From the NCBI GenBank assembly GCA_964017185.1, contig OZ024874.1:49504856-49568855 (forward strand): a stretch of 64,000 nucleotides of DNA, written 5' to 3'. Position 1 is the first letter of the stretch; every line of letters begins with the position of its first letter. The notes under the pieces were generated by a model that worked only from the letters and a program-made list of their open reading frames with translations, was not told where the DNA came from and did no database searches. The position numbers and the translations under genes were made by a program. This DNA is from Rugalucina vietnamica (Eukaryota; Mollusca; Bivalvia; Lucinida; Lucinidae). Shown one piece after another: positions 1-11,963 of the stretch.

Positions 1-299
1 ATGGTCCGTCTGTGGAACAAACGATATATATACCGATTGCTGGTCGTAAGTAAAGAAGAGAATTTCGACCTTTTAGCTAAAAGATGTTCTTCTAAGCATT
101 TGCATAAGTCAAATCCAATTAGGACGTTTGATTTACACACTAGGCTAATGGACTTTTATCGTATATTGAGTTGTATGTTGGTAGGAAGAAAGTAGCCTGG
201 GTTCAGTCGTCAATATAATTATTTTCCTATTATTTTTTTCAGCAACTAGTAATTTTTACCCGTCTCGACGTAGCAGTAAGAAGATTGCGGCGATGAAGG

Positions 300-1215
300 C
301 AAATAAGACACATCAGGGATTAACCTGTATACACTCACCAAGTTTCATCCAAATCGGACCAAGGACTGCCGAGATACAGAAATTTGACCTTTGACCTCGA
401 TGACCTTGACCTTTAAAAATGAAACCCTCCAGCTAATATCCGAGGCCGCCCTCCACCTTCCCTCCAAGTTTGGTGAAGATCAGCCCAAGGACCTGGGAGG
501 AACAAACAGAAAAAAAAACATAAATTTGACCTTTGACCTCGATGAACTTTGACCCAATTAGACCCATAAATCTTAATCAGGGATCAACCTGTATACACTC
601 ACCAAGTTTCATTCAAATCGGACCAAGGACTGCCGAGATACAGAAATTTGACCTTTGACCTCGATGACCTTGACCTTTAAAAATGAACCACTCGAGCTAA
701 TATCCGGGGCCGCCCTCAACCTTCCCACCAAGTTTGGTTAAGATCGGCCCAAGGACCTGGGAGGAACAAACAGAAAAATAAAACAAATTTGACCTTTGAC
801 CTCGATGACCTTTGACCCAATTGGACCCATAAATCTTAATCAGGGATCAACCTGTATACACTCACCAAGTTTCATGCAAATCGGACCAAGGACTGCCGAG
901 ATACAGAAATTTGACCTTTGACCTCGATGACCTTGACCTTTAAAAAATGAAACCCTCGAGCTAATATCCGGGGCCGCCCTCAACCTTCCCACCAAGTTTG
1001 GTGAAGATCGGCTCAAGGACCTGGGAGAAGTAGGGGAACAAACAGAAAAAAACACATAAATTTGACCTTTGACCTCGATGACCTTGACCTTTCCAAAAAT
1101 GAACCCCTCAAGCTAATATCCGGGGCCGCCCTCCACCTTCCCTCCAAGTTTGGTGAAGATCGGCCCAAGGACCTGGGAGGAGTAGGGGAACAAACAAACA
1201 AACAAACAGACAAAC
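300..1215. repeat. Tandem array, ~263-bp unit, TGACCT-rich
   Basis: About 3.5 copies of a composite unit. The marker GGGATCAACCTGTATACACT-like block recurs near 317, 579 and 843, giving a period of about 263 bp. Each unit carries blocks reading TTTGACCTTTGACCTCGATG followed by a GCCGCCCTCCACCTTCC block. The array ends in a (CAAA)n/(CAGA) tail at 1190-1215. Short ORFs on both strands here are by-products of the repeat. The motif TGACCTTTGACCT occurs six times (385, 527, 649, 790, 912, 1063). This class of array is common in bivalve intergenic DNA; no coding function is apparent. Confidence 0.9.
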
Positions 1216-1426
1216 GTTGCTCAAATTATAGTATGATGCGTAAATTATAAAAATTACACATCAAATTAATGTATCGATAGCCGTTATTGATTTCCGTACA
1301 TATTGTCATTTTTGACCAAGAAATGAAAAAAATAAAAAGGAGAGAAAATGATCAGGCTGGAACCCAGGCTAGGAAGAAAGCGAAAAAACCTTCGAAGTAT
1401 CACTATACCTTTCTTTGTTACTTCAT

Positions 1427-1672
1427 CACGATAACATTTTCTTGTAATGTAAACCCCCTAAAACCCCACTATTATATAGTGGGGTTAACAGGGGTATACC
1501 TATTTTTCTTATTGTGATCCGAAATATAGATTGTGGGTACTCGTTCGTTCAGGCGGTTCTAACGTGTACACAGAATCAATGTCTTGAAAAAGGGCGTTTT
1601 TTTTTTTTTTTCAACTGAAAATTTTCATTTTTTGCAGATATAAAAATCTCTATATATTGCATGGGCGTGAGA
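1427..1672 (-). mobile_element. Hairpin MITE, copy A (degenerate)
   Basis: Diverged member of a family seen also at 2021, 15497, 17446 and 31060. It contains the half-hairpin ATAGATTGTGGGTACTCGTT, the GTGGGG / TATATAGTGGGGTT box, the GGGGTATACCTATTTTTCTT box and the end ATTGCATGGGC. The central palindrome is partly destroyed. The imperfect terminal repeats resemble GAAAACATGTCCGTG and GAAAACTTGCCCATG. No ORF. Confidence 0.75.
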
Positions 1673-1791
1673 TGTCAAGTTTATGATAGATCAGACGGAA
1701 TGATAAAAATTGAAATACAAAGTGAGACACTGAGACTTGAACAAACGTGCTACCATTCATGCATGCCAATGCTTTGCTTGTCGCAATTGTG

Positions 1792-2015
1792 TTCGAAAAA
1801 ATAACTATTTGATGTAAAATCATGATTCCGGTATTTTCAAACTGAGTAGGTTCAATGGAAAAGTGCAGTTTCCGCTAAACATTTGCGTCAATTTGAGTTC
1901 ATGTGTTCGAAAAATGACTATTTGATGTAAAATCATGATTCCGGTATTTCTTAACTGAGTAGGTTCAATGGAAAAATGCAGTTTCCGCTAAACATTTCCG
2001 TCAATTTGAGTTCAC
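1792..2015. repeat. 115-bp tandem duplication
   Basis: Two adjacent copies, starting at 1792 and 1907, share GTTCGAAAAA..ACTATTTGATG and the rest of the unit with only a few differences. They lie between hairpin MITE copies A and B, which are in opposite orientation. Confidence 0.85.
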
Positions 2016-2020
2016 ATTAT

Positions 2021-2291
2021 GAAAACTTGCCCATGCAATATACAGAGATTTTTTTTCACCTGTAAAAATTGAAAATTTCATTGGATTTTTTTAAATATTT
2101 TTCTTATTTTTGCTTCAAAACATAGATTGTGGGTACTCGTTAGAACCGCCTCGCCGAGGCGGTTCTAGCGAGTACCCACAATCTATGTTTTGGAGCAAAA
2201 ATAAGAAAAATAGGTAAACACTTGCATACCCAAGTTTTGCTATATAAAAGTGGGGTTCAAGGGGGTATACATTACACGGCCATGTTTTCCT
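2021..2291 (+). mobile_element. Hairpin MITE, copy B
   Basis: Best-preserved copy of the family. It starts GAAAACTTGCCCATGCAATA. It has a near-perfect central palindrome at 2121-2191 (arms ACATAGATTGTGGGTACTCG, loop region GCCTCGCCGAGGC) and ends ..TTACACGGCCATGTTTTCC. The arms would fold into a hairpin of about 33 bp. No coding capacity; a non-autonomous foldback element. Confidence 0.85.
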
Positions 2292-5075
2292 GATGATACT
2301 TGGGGACAACAGTCTACGTTACTCTACATCTTAAGTTTACATCGTAATTGATCCGTGTTATTTGAACATCAGTTATAATGAGGTTTTGTTTTCGTTTCGT
2401 ACTTAAAAGCAAATACAAAAACAAACGAGCGCAGTGCAGATAGCGCAAACCATATTCTATTTCAATCAAAAGGTTATGTTCTGAACAGTGAATGTAATTA
2501 TACAGCGTTGGAAAATCCGAAGAGATGTTTATCTCGTAACTGGCTTAACTAATTCAAAATGGTAATGAGTGGATAAAACAATACTTCAAAGGTATTACAT
2601 TTAATACTGTCGTTAACGAGAACACAGCTATTTGCTTCCTCAGTGATGACAGTACTATCTTTCCGGAGACTTGAGCCTCATTATAAGAAATCCTGTCTTT
2701 TACAAAAATTATGCGAAAATAATCAGAACAGCTGTTCCGTGCAGATAAGCGCCGATGTTTTCGCTCCACGGCTAGTACAACCGTCCTTTTTAAGTCTGAA
2801 ATTGCAATGTTCTTCCCTTTTTCTGATGTGGACTCTCCAACGACACATTGCTTGTGACGTTGATCATTTGTTGCAGAGGAAATGAGACAAGCATATCTTT
2901 GATGTGAATAGCTGAAAAAAAAAGAACTTTCATGGTTCACGACGTCTATACTGAAATACCAAGATGTTAATTATCAGTCAAAAACATTTCTTTATGTGTC
3001 ATCTTAATGTTTTTGTGTGTACATGTGTCGAAAGTAACGATTCATATCCACTGTATAGTCTGATTTTTCCAAACTGCCGGTTTCCATCTACTGGTTTCCT
3101 CTGCAACTGAGTTGCATTTATTTTTAAATGAGACTGTTTTCAGTAATGTGATTCTATTAAAGTAAAATGTTTTAAATGCCACTAAAAATGGTTTAAGTAC
3201 ATGTAAGTATGTACCCCCATTTTTAGTGTTTTATAAACTTAATCAGGCGAGGTAAGCCGACATGGTTAACGTATGTTTACTATCTATCATATACAAGGTA
3301 TGATAAATGAACTACGTGCTTTATGGTATTGGAAACGAAATTAAACAATGGTGTTTTATAGTGGATTTTCATTATAAATGCAAGCTCTCTAATATGTATT
3401 CATTGCAGCTTGAATAGTGGCTCCATTAAATGTTTAAAAGCAACTGAGTATTATAGTCACTAAATACGGGTACAATTCATTGTGACAATAAATCTTATTC
3501 TCTAATAGATTGGCACAAACAACAACTGCAGATCCCTATAAATATTAACATCATAGAAACTGCATCAAAATGCTTGTTAGTTACGAAGAGCCCACAAAAT
3601 AGTTCAGCGGGTTCGAAAACATTCAAAGCCTTAATCTTCCGTGACAATAAGACAATTTTGATACGAACATCGCACGATATTAACACTGTATTTAGGACGG
3701 GGCAGTTTTATACGAAATAAGAAAATTATAGCATGTTCATAGTAACATGCTATTTGGAGGGGTTCATAGAAATTTGGAATTTTAAAATATATTTGAGATT
3801 GTGATAGAAGTCTACACTGACAAGAAGAATGAATTCTTTAGTAACGTATAGTGCATTTTGGTATCAAATAAAACAGATACTGTGTTAAACCGTGAATGAT
3901 TTCATCACCACGTCTGAAAGAAAATGTTGACTTGACCTTTAAAACTTAAAAGAAACAAACAAACATATGTCAAATTCCATCAGCATTCAAACTTTTAAAC
4001 ATGTAGTCTTGCTGTCTGAGTGACCCAAAGTTGTATAGCGTGCTTGTGCCTAACATGATTAGATTCTCTGAGTCTCCAATCAAAGATTTTAAATACACGA
4101 TGAAAGTTTGATTTTGCTAGAGCCAATCAGAATAATACTTAATATCACATAATCAAGCAATAATGGAAACTGGAAATACAGTGTGAATCCAGTATGGTTT
4201 TATAAACCTGTGCTATAAATATAAGTTAAATCTAAGGTTGTGTGACCTAAGCCAAAATCTGCTAGCACGTGACCCAAATGGTATAATCTTAAAAGTGAGT
4301 AAACTGAAACCCCATAAATCTTCATTCATGAGGCTTGGTTAGGGGTAGTGTGATCCAGACTTTGCCTTAGCTGTTTGTTTTGTAAATAACGCTGGCAAAA
4401 TAGCTCGGACATTCACCTAGATATACTCTTTTTTCCGTGACAAAAAATGTGAAATAATACGTGTCTGTAGACATGTTACATTTCAAGATGACGTTTTCTG
4501 TGAACATACTTTCAAAACTTAAAAAAGTCACATGGTTGAAACAGAAAAGAAATGAATCAAAAGTTTCCGAATTCCCCAAAATTTTTCCTAAAATCCGATA
4601 TATCTTTTATGAACTTTTGCACTACAGCAATTTAGATATTTTGTCACCACTTGAAATTACAAACAGTTGCATTTTAAGAGTTCGATCAATATCAATAAAT
4701 TTTTGTGTGGCGTCGTGTGATGTAGCATAAATCCGTACTGCCAGAAATCCGTTTCGGGTACGGTTTTCTTGCGTTCTAAGTAAATCACAATAATGTTGTG
4801 TACATAAATTTCTTCACATGCTACTATGTGGTGACCCATGATTAGCTTTGTAGCTTTGATATAATCTATGTCCGTTCCGGACAGTATCGGTTCGTTTCGG
4901 ACAGTGTCGGTCCAATCTGGTACTAGTAATTCGTGATACCGCATGTCAATCATCTATGTATAGCGGACGTGAAAGAGAACACTGTATTGGAAACAACATA
5001 ATTTCATATGGATCGTTTTCCGATAAAAACCGATAAATAGGTCAACGAGAGAGTTCGTCCAAATCGTATACTTTA
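2292..5075. other. No gene recognised; one MITE fragment
   Basis: AT-rich sequence without a recognisable coding region. A degenerate piece of the TGAGCC MITE family (interior block GATAAGCGCCGATGTTTTCG and following) lies at about 2735-2800. The ORFs in this stretch have no recognisable motifs. Confidence 0.5.
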
Positions 5076-6362
5076 AACCCTTATTTTGAAGGTATGGTCA
5101 ATCAAATTTATCCACCTGAACTTCAGTTGAACAAAGCCAATATCTCAGATACCGAAGCCCCCTTTTTAGATCTACATCTTTCTGTTGCAAATCGATTTGT
5201 TTCTTCTAAAATTTATGATAAGTACGATGACTTTGATTTTGATATAGTAAATTTTCCTTTTTTGGATAGTGACGTTCCTCGTCGTGCTTCTTATGGTGTT
5301 TACATTTCGCAACTTATTAGGTTTGCTACAGTCTGCAATCATGTTACAGACTTCAACGCTCGAAATAAATGTTTAACGGCAAAACTTCTCCAACAGGGCT
5401 ATCGGTATCATAAACTTCGAAAAACCTTTTCTAAATTTTATCGTAGACACTATGAATTGATTTCCAAATATAATGTTGGGTTAAAGACGCTTTTAAGTGA
5501 GGGCCTTTCGGAACCTGAATTTTATGGTGACTTGGTTTACAAATTTAAGAAAGTTAAAGGAAAAAATGATTTTTCTTTTCAGTTCAGAAAAATCATAACA
5601 CGTTACAGACGTATAGGTTATAACTTGAATGTTATGCGACATTCTGCATGCTTAGTTTTTAACCCAATCATGGTTGATAGCTATGCTGCCTTCTTTAATT
5701 GCACGCCGGTGGGTCGGGCCTCAGACTCTATGATGGCCCCGACTTAAAGCTATTCATTTTAGTTGGTTGGGGCCGGAGCTTCTTGTCTGTTGCTCGGCCC
5801 ACCGGGGTCCAACTGGTGTTTTCTTTTGCTCCGGAGTCAGTAGGTTATTCGGCGCCCAGGGATCTCCATCGTCGGGCAGCTTACTCAATCTGTGAGTCCT
5901 TGTTTTTGATTCATCAGGATGTTTATCATGATTTATTTGTTTGTTCTTGATGATTCATTGACTAGTTAGAGATTCACCACGAGGACCGAAGAACTTACTA
6001 AATGTTATGAACCACTGCAGAAGCTGAGGGTGAGGTTAGGATCCTGTAAAACCGGTTTTTGCCCGCCAGTAACTTTGTGTTACTGATCGTTCCAAGGCGA
6101 TACTTCTGTGGTGGTTCTTTTTGTTTTATGTCTTGGTGTTTAAAAAAATTTTGTGCTGCCTTATGTATGTTTTCATATTTTTAATTAAGTTAAGGTAACT
6201 GAGTGGCCACCTATTGGGAAAATAGCTGCTCATTCGGCTTACGATATGTTTCATGGTATAAGTGCCTGATTGTTAGTTTGGTATTTTCCCACCTCGGTTT
6301 TTGGAGTGGGAATTTTTTTCTGATTGCGCCTTTTCCTGATCTTTGCCTACTTGTACCTTTTT
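5076..6362 (+). mobile_element. 5'-truncated Penelope-like retroelement, copy P1
   Basis: Homologous to 26430-27796. The copy begins abruptly inside the RT ORF (AACCCTTATTTTGAAGG, 5076) and runs through a conserved non-coding 3' region to the tail CTTTGCCTACTTGTACCTTT ending at 6362. Other copies end at the same nucleotide (27796, 59231), so this is the true 3' terminus, and there is no poly(A). Blocks in the 3' region: a GGTGGGTCGGGC / GCCCACCGGGG complementary pair (5708-5806), a CTGCAGAAGCTGAGGGTGAG block, and CACCTCGGTTTTTGGAGTGG near the end. Confidence 0.8.
5094..5747 (+). pseudogene. RT C-terminal fragment of Penelope-like element
   Basis: An open frame of 217 residues without the RT palm. 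It starts just after the catalytic YLDD motif that survives in the sister copy at 26400. Visible blocks are DTEAPFLDLHLSV (about residue 21), then NFPFLDSDVPRRASYGVYIS (about 53) and LLQQGYRYHKLRKTFSKFYR (about 98). The order PFLDL, then SIPYxQ-like, then RGY-like resembles the region downstream of the palm in Penelope-like RTs; that family call is my inference. No GIY-YIG endonuclease is seen. The Met at 5094 is internal, because the copy is 5'-truncated. Confidence 0.7.
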
Positions 6363-7615
6363 AAAAACATTTGAAACTGAGTAACCCTAGTTAATATCAT
6401 TAAACAATACATCTCCAGTTTAATTTTATCATAAGCATCGTATGTACTGATCTTGTTAGCGTGAAGAAAATAGATTTATTTATCGAAGTGAAAGTGACAA
6501 AACATGGCCGACAAAACAAACACTAGCCTAGTCTAGCCTCGAAATGTGAGGCCCAAGAAAGGGAATTCAATATCGTGTATAGAAACAGAAATGAAAATGC
6601 ACCTTCATAAACCCCGTAGGAGCCTTATTACGTCAAATGATTGACAGAATACTGAAAACATATGGAGATGTCAATACTACGGCTAATGGCTACCCTCCAG
6701 AAAAAATATAGAAAGAAAAGAAAACTTGTATATCATACGTATGTACAAACGAATATACGATAAAACAATACCCCGAAACACAAAATCTTAAGTCATTTAT
6801 AGAGTGTATGATCTGCCTATGCAGATTGTTGGTTTTCCCATGAGGTGGCTCAAATATAGTTACTGTATTTCTCTACCTTACAATACAAAGGACCACTTAA
6901 AGTGATTGAACCATTGCTATCGAATTAAATGCACTATTCGGTGTATGAGAAGCTGAAACAAAAACATTTGGTTTTTTAGTTTCCCAGACAAACAAAATCT
7001 CTGAGGAAATTTACGGCACTTCAGTATCCAGTAAATTAAATTCTGGACACAAGAATATGTCCAATTATTGTGAGAAGTGGCCTCGGGCTATAGCTCCGCA
7101 AGCAGCTAATTTCCGCAATATCGTATATTGTTATTTATGAGCCGGTCAAACGAATAACTTACGAGAAGAGTCAGGTTTGACATATAATATGGGGCAGTAA
7201 AATATCTACGGACTTGCAGGCCTCAAGTTTGCATTCTTACTAGACTAGTACAAGTAAGACTCAAACTAATATATATAGAAACTAAAACTCACTGTGCGGA
7301 ATGCTGAACGCTCTACGGACTAGGCCAACCTAAACAGTACCTATGAAATGTGTATATTCTAATACAATACTCAATTGACAATCCACTCTAGTGTGATGGA
7401 TAGCCAAATCGCTTTCCAATCGGTGGCTCGTGGTTCAAATTCCACACTTGGCTTTTTTTGTTCTTCTTTTTTTTTACAAATAATTATTGAAGAAAACGCT
7501 AAGGTCTTTTGTAGAACCCCGTGTTTATTTAACATCAAATATGAATATTTGTGATCATGTCTTAACGACAAAACATGGAACCTGTCATTTTATTGAACAT
7601 GGGGTAATTCTTTAT
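6363..7615. other. No gene; MITE end and tRNA-like SINE head
   Basis: Mostly unassigned AT-rich DNA. At 6822-6853 lies one terminus of the TGAGCC MITE family (ATTGTTGGTTTTCCCATGAG then GTGGCTCA). At about 7385-7455 there is a tRNA-like stretch: an A-box-like TAGTGTGATGGATAGCC, a B-box-like GTGGTTCAAATTCC, and then a T-run. It is probably a SINE head or tRNA pseudogene. No real coding region. Confidence 0.5.
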
Positions 7616-8818
7616 AGCTCTGTCACACATTCACGTATCAGCGGCGTATCGCTCGCGTATCTATGAGAATTCGTTACGCCGAGGTCTGGGGCGTATTTTG
7701 TTCAAGCGACGCCGTATGTACCACGTACGTGTGACATTCCTGCTAGATTCCTGTGGCGTATCAGTGACTTATCTGTATTCGTATGGAATTTAACTTTCGT
7801 ACATGTATGTACGGCGTATCAAGGTGTATGTGCTACGTACGTGTGACGTATGTACATGGCGTTTGAAGCCTACGCGTGACGTATCTACGGCGTATGTACC
7901 ACGTTCCAGTCTTATCTGCGGCGTATCTGTTCTGTACCAACTGTGTTTAAATGAGAACAAACGCATGTGTTCACTTTGTTCATGCAATTATCATTACTTT
8001 ACAGTTATCAATTATCAGAGGTCAAAGATGCCAACGGAGAAATCTAGATAATCTAGATTAACACCGAAGAAAACAAGACCGAGGGGAGGGGGAAAACGTC
8101 TACAATCGCTCCCCATCCTGGACGTGAGCCGACAGGAACAAAGAAAGAGGCTACACCGAACGTAGCCCTGAAAGAACCCTGCACGGCACCGTGAAAAACA
8201 TCTGATCAATGACTTCGGATAAAACAATTTTAGCTAACATATTTACATATAAGATTCTCCAGGAACGCCAAGAATATTCCTAATATTCCAAATACGTCAC
8301 ACATACTCCACAGCAGTGAAACATACGTAGCACATGCGTACAGCACATACGCCGTTGATACGCGATTTACGTCACACATACGTCGCTGGTACGCCGTAGA
8401 TACGAAAAAAAGAGTCGAGGATACGCCACACGTACGTCACAAATACGCCACACATACGTAGCAGATACGAAGGGTACGTGGTACATACATCACGGTTACG
8501 TGGCATGTTAACCGCTACTTACGTTGTGGCGTATCGGGAGTATGAGCTACGTATCTACGGCGTGTCTGCCACGTTGCTTTCGTATGTACGACGTATGTGT
8601 GACGTATTTACGGCGTATCGGACCTTTTACGTACGTTCAACGAATTTCAAGTGCAAACATAAAAAACGTAGCACCCAAGCGTATGAAGAGTATGAGCTAC
8701 GTATCCAGGAGTATGAGCTACGTATGCTCGCGTATGTACGACGTACGTGTGACGTCACCTTTTATATCTTGATACGCCGTAGATACACGAGTCGATTCGC
8801 AACAGTGTGACAGCTCTA
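7616..8818. mobile_element. CGTA-rich TIR element, TTA target duplication
   Basis: Terminal inverted repeats TAGCTCTGTCACAC (7616) and the complement of TAGAGCTGTCACAC (ending 8818) match at 12 of 14 positions. Both ends are flanked by TTA (7613-7615, 8819-8821). A 3-bp TWA duplication is typical of PIF/Harbinger elements, so I infer a non-autonomous member. Both subterminal arms (about 7630-7930 and 8280-8790) are packed with CGTA/TACG words in GCGTATCTACGGCGTATG-like strings, so the arms can pair extensively. The middle (7950-8260) is ordinary sequence. No transposase. Confidence 0.75.
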
Positions 8819-9837
8819 TTAGTAAATATGCCTTTTGTTATCGTCGTGGACAACGCGATGCAAGGCGTCATGTTTTGTCATCTTTATTCAGCCCTGTGAT
8901 GTTGTAAATTTGCGAGTCGCCCATTTGCTTTCGCGAGGGAAAGTTCTTGCTGTCTTTTCCTCAAGAGCGTTATATGCTCTAATCACTTAGGGCTTGTGTA
9001 CTGTTTTTAAAGTCTCTCCTATGGGTTTGACTGATGGAAAATAATAAAACCACAAACGACTCCCGTCTTGCATAGACTTTAAACACTCGAACCACAACAT
9101 GGACGCTTCCCGGATACCCCGAGAAGTGAGCCGTGTCTAGAGTCCCTGTTTCATACAGTTACAACGAACAAGACGATTAGCTCTTTTTCAACAAGATGGC
9201 TGGTAACCACCAAGGTAACATGAAGATAAATCATAAATAAAATTGGCGCAGGAGACCAACGTGTCGACAAAAATACCAAAGTCCGCACACGTTACAAACG
9301 CGTTGTATACACTTTGTGTCCGTAGCTAAATGTTGGCGTGCATTTGGGCTGGAAAACAAAATTAAGCATGCATAAAGGGGTCATGGTCATGCATGCATCG
9401 CGCGTTCCATGTTGTCTACTCGTGTGAAGATACAGGGTATTTAAATTGAAAATTAAATAAAGGTCAGAAGCTAATCGAAGACATTTAAGAAGCGCGTTGT
9501 ATGTGCTTTGTGTCCGCTTGGTGTACGTTGATGAACGTCGCTATACGTCGGTGTGTTATCTCGGTGCGTTTGGGCCCAAAAAAGGTTTTTAAGCATGCTT
9601 AACAATTTGTAAAGATCGGCGTATCTCAGACGTTTGTCTTACATAGGTGCGTTATGTGCGCATTGAATGCGCTCGGTGCAAGCTTTTGGCACGTCATTAA
9701 GAGCTACATGTATGCGCGTTCCAAATTTCTGAGACAATGGTTTGGGCGCTTGCCTAATGCTTCAGTTACATACGTGCCCAAAAACATGAATGAAACGCAC
9801 GTTTTATTTCTGCTACGCGCATATAGCGGGCGCTAAA
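8819..9837. other. No gene; imperfect CpG-rich repeats
   Basis: No coding region recognised. At 9290-9600 two related stretches carry CGCGTTGTATxxxCTTTGTG followed by GTCCG, then a GTGCxTTTGGGC block and TTAAGCATGC. They look like two copies of an unclassified repeat about 190 bp apart. Confidence 0.45.
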
Positions 9838-10480
9838 GGTCACTCGGGTAGGTAATGGCGGTACAGCATAAAATTTCACACCAATATCTACCAACACTCC
9901 TGCATGCGAAGAATAAACTTGATTCATCTACATATTCAATGATATCGACTTATATATCTTTAACCAAAAACTTTCACATAAAATGTCAAAGTCCGTGACC
10001 TTGAACTAAGGTAAATGATGTGGTGGAGGATGGTACAGCATGAAACTTACGAATAATATAACATCAGTCAAGTATCAACTAGATCCAACCATATGTTCAA
10101 GCAATATAGAGCTCTAAACAGATTAAGCAAAATCTTTAACATAATTCTTAGGCTGTGAACTTGATCGAAAGGTCACTCAGGTGGGTAATGATGGTACATC
10201 ATAAAACTCCAGGCCAATACATACCAACATGCAAAGTTTTAACTTGATTCAGCTGTACGTTCAAGAGATATCGACTTATAGAAACTTTCATCAAAGACTT
10301 GAACACAAAATTTCTTAGCCCATGACGTTGACCTCAAGGTCATCCAGGTGGGTCATGATGACACAGAATAAAACTTCAGACAAATACCTATCAACATGCA
10401 AAGTAACAACTTGATCCAGCAACATGTTCAAAAGATATAGACATATAAAAACTTTAACCAAAAACTGTCAACATTTGAGC
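9838..10480. repeat. Tandem array, ~165-bp unit
   Basis: About four diverged units. Anchors reading GGTCACTCGGGTAGGTAATG or near variants occur near 9838, 10010, 10171 and 10339, each followed by a GTACAGCATAAAACTTC-like block and a CAACTTGATTCAGCTACATG-like block. Not coding. Confidence 0.85.
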
Positions 10481-11061
10481 CACCGACGCTAACGCCCAAT
10501 AGCTCTTCCTGTACTTTCGTACAGCCGAGCTTAAAAGGAAGGCATGAAATGGCGGAGTTCAACATGCTCGTAAAACGGGTCGGGTGACAAAACCTCGTAA
10601 CTCGACATTTTGCCAAAATGCTTTTTTTACACCGTGGGAATAATAGACATGAGGCGCACATTCTGTCAAAATATCGTAGTCCTAGGCAAATCAGAACACA
10701 GAAAAAATCATAAAAATTGCTTGTGTTACGAGTATTTGGCATAATATTTTCACCAATTTGTAGTCAAAATGTCGTATAACATGCTAAAATAGGGTCAAAA
10801 GGTTGTATCTCAGCCAAAAAATTGTGAGAAAATGACAGAGTCAAAAAGTCGTATCACATCCAACTATTTGACTTTTTTCCATGATCCTTTTCATTAATTG
10901 AAGAAAGAAAAAAATCTGTAGTATGAATTTTTGTAAATAGTATTATATCTGAATTTAATAAAAATTGAAAGCACCTATCAAAAATTATTAAGTTTTTTGT
11001 CTCTCCTGAAAAGTTGGAAAATCGCAGATTCGAGGTTTTGATACCCGACCGACAATATGCT
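10481..11061. other. No feature recognised
   Basis: AT-rich DNA. The 104-residue minus-strand ORF across 10428-10742 has no recognisable motif and begins inside the tandem array, so I do not call it a gene. Confidence 0.5.
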
Positions 11062-11150
11062 AGAAGAAAAAAAAATGACAGAGTGGAGACTCGAACCTAG
11101 GTTGCCCGAGTGGGAGTCAAGCGCATTAACCACCAGGCCATGGGAATTGT
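11062..11150 (-). mobile_element. tRNA-derived SINE head
   Basis: On the minus strand, an A-box-like TGGCCTGGTGGTTAATGCGC (about 11140-11121) is followed by a B box GGTTCGAGTC (11097-11088) and a complementary-looking end CTCCACTCTGTC. Spacing fits a tRNA-like RNA polymerase III promoter. The 5' acceptor strand does not pair well with the 3' strand, so this is a SINE head or tRNA pseudogene and not a working tRNA. Confidence 0.6.
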
Positions 11151-11963
11151 GAAAGACATGCTGTATTTAAAACGAAGACAATATCAGTTTAGCAAATACA
11201 AACATGCTATAAAGTAGTACATAGTTCATGACAGTGGAAATGATGTCAAAGTTTTGCTTGACTGCCCGACTAAGCTGGGTGGATCTAGCTTCGTAACTGT
11301 TCTTGAGCAGCAAATGTTCGTGATATTATAACTGTCAAGAGTATAATTTGTGTCCGCCACCTTTAGTTTACCAATTTGGTCGGTAGACTATCCTTACTTG
11401 TACTAGTCTACTATGAACAGTCGTCGATATGGCAGAAAAAACGATATAACATTAGTTTTGCCATTTACTGTTGTACAATAAATTATTAATCCATTCTTGC
11501 TATTATTATAATACTACAAAGAGTATTGTGCTGTGAAACATTTGGCTTGTGCGGTTAAATTTCATAATTTGCGAGTTACATTTATATATACAAGTTCCTT
11601 GCAATCATAAAATGAGCAGTAGCTGCGAAGCTGATCAGCACCTTTGTTTTCTCTACACGGATAGTGCAATTCCTCTTCTTTTTAAATCCGAAATTTCAAG
11701 TTTCAAGCCATCCTCTGTAGCTGCACTGACCGGTTTCTGTCAGACCTGGTCAGAAACCCCGAAGGCCGTTATTTCGTGTCACGGCTCAAATATAAAGTCA
11801 CTGAATATCTTTCAAATGTTATATTTTTTTATCCTTTTTAATTCAGTTTTACGTCCTTTTCAAGATTATTTCAGCTCAGTAGGTGGGGCGAAAACGGGAG
11901 AACTCCGAGAAAAAACACCTTTCACACCCGCAAGCAGAACTTGATTTGTCTCACATGTGGCCT
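11151..11963. mobile_element. Unassigned DNA with MITE and SINE fragments
   Basis: At about 11615-11775 there is an interior fragment of the TGAGCC MITE family (CTGATCAGCACCTTTGTTTT to TCTGTCAGACCTGGTCAG). At 11838-11963 lies the 3' part of a minus-strand SINE also present at 25360-25585; shared blocks are AATTCAGTTTTACGTCC, GTAGGTGGGGCGAAAACGGG and CTCACATGTGGCC. This copy is cut off before its B box. The 131-residue ORF at 11549 merely runs through these repeats. Confidence 0.65.

Noticed and set aside
2285-2300. CTGATGA in the hairpin MITE end (also 31219) as further hammerhead cores
   Set aside because: No properly spaced GAAA and no complementary helix I around them.
7385-7455. Functional tRNA gene
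   Set aside because: A and B boxes are present but the acceptor and anticodon stems do not pair convincingly; better seen as SINE head or pseudogene.
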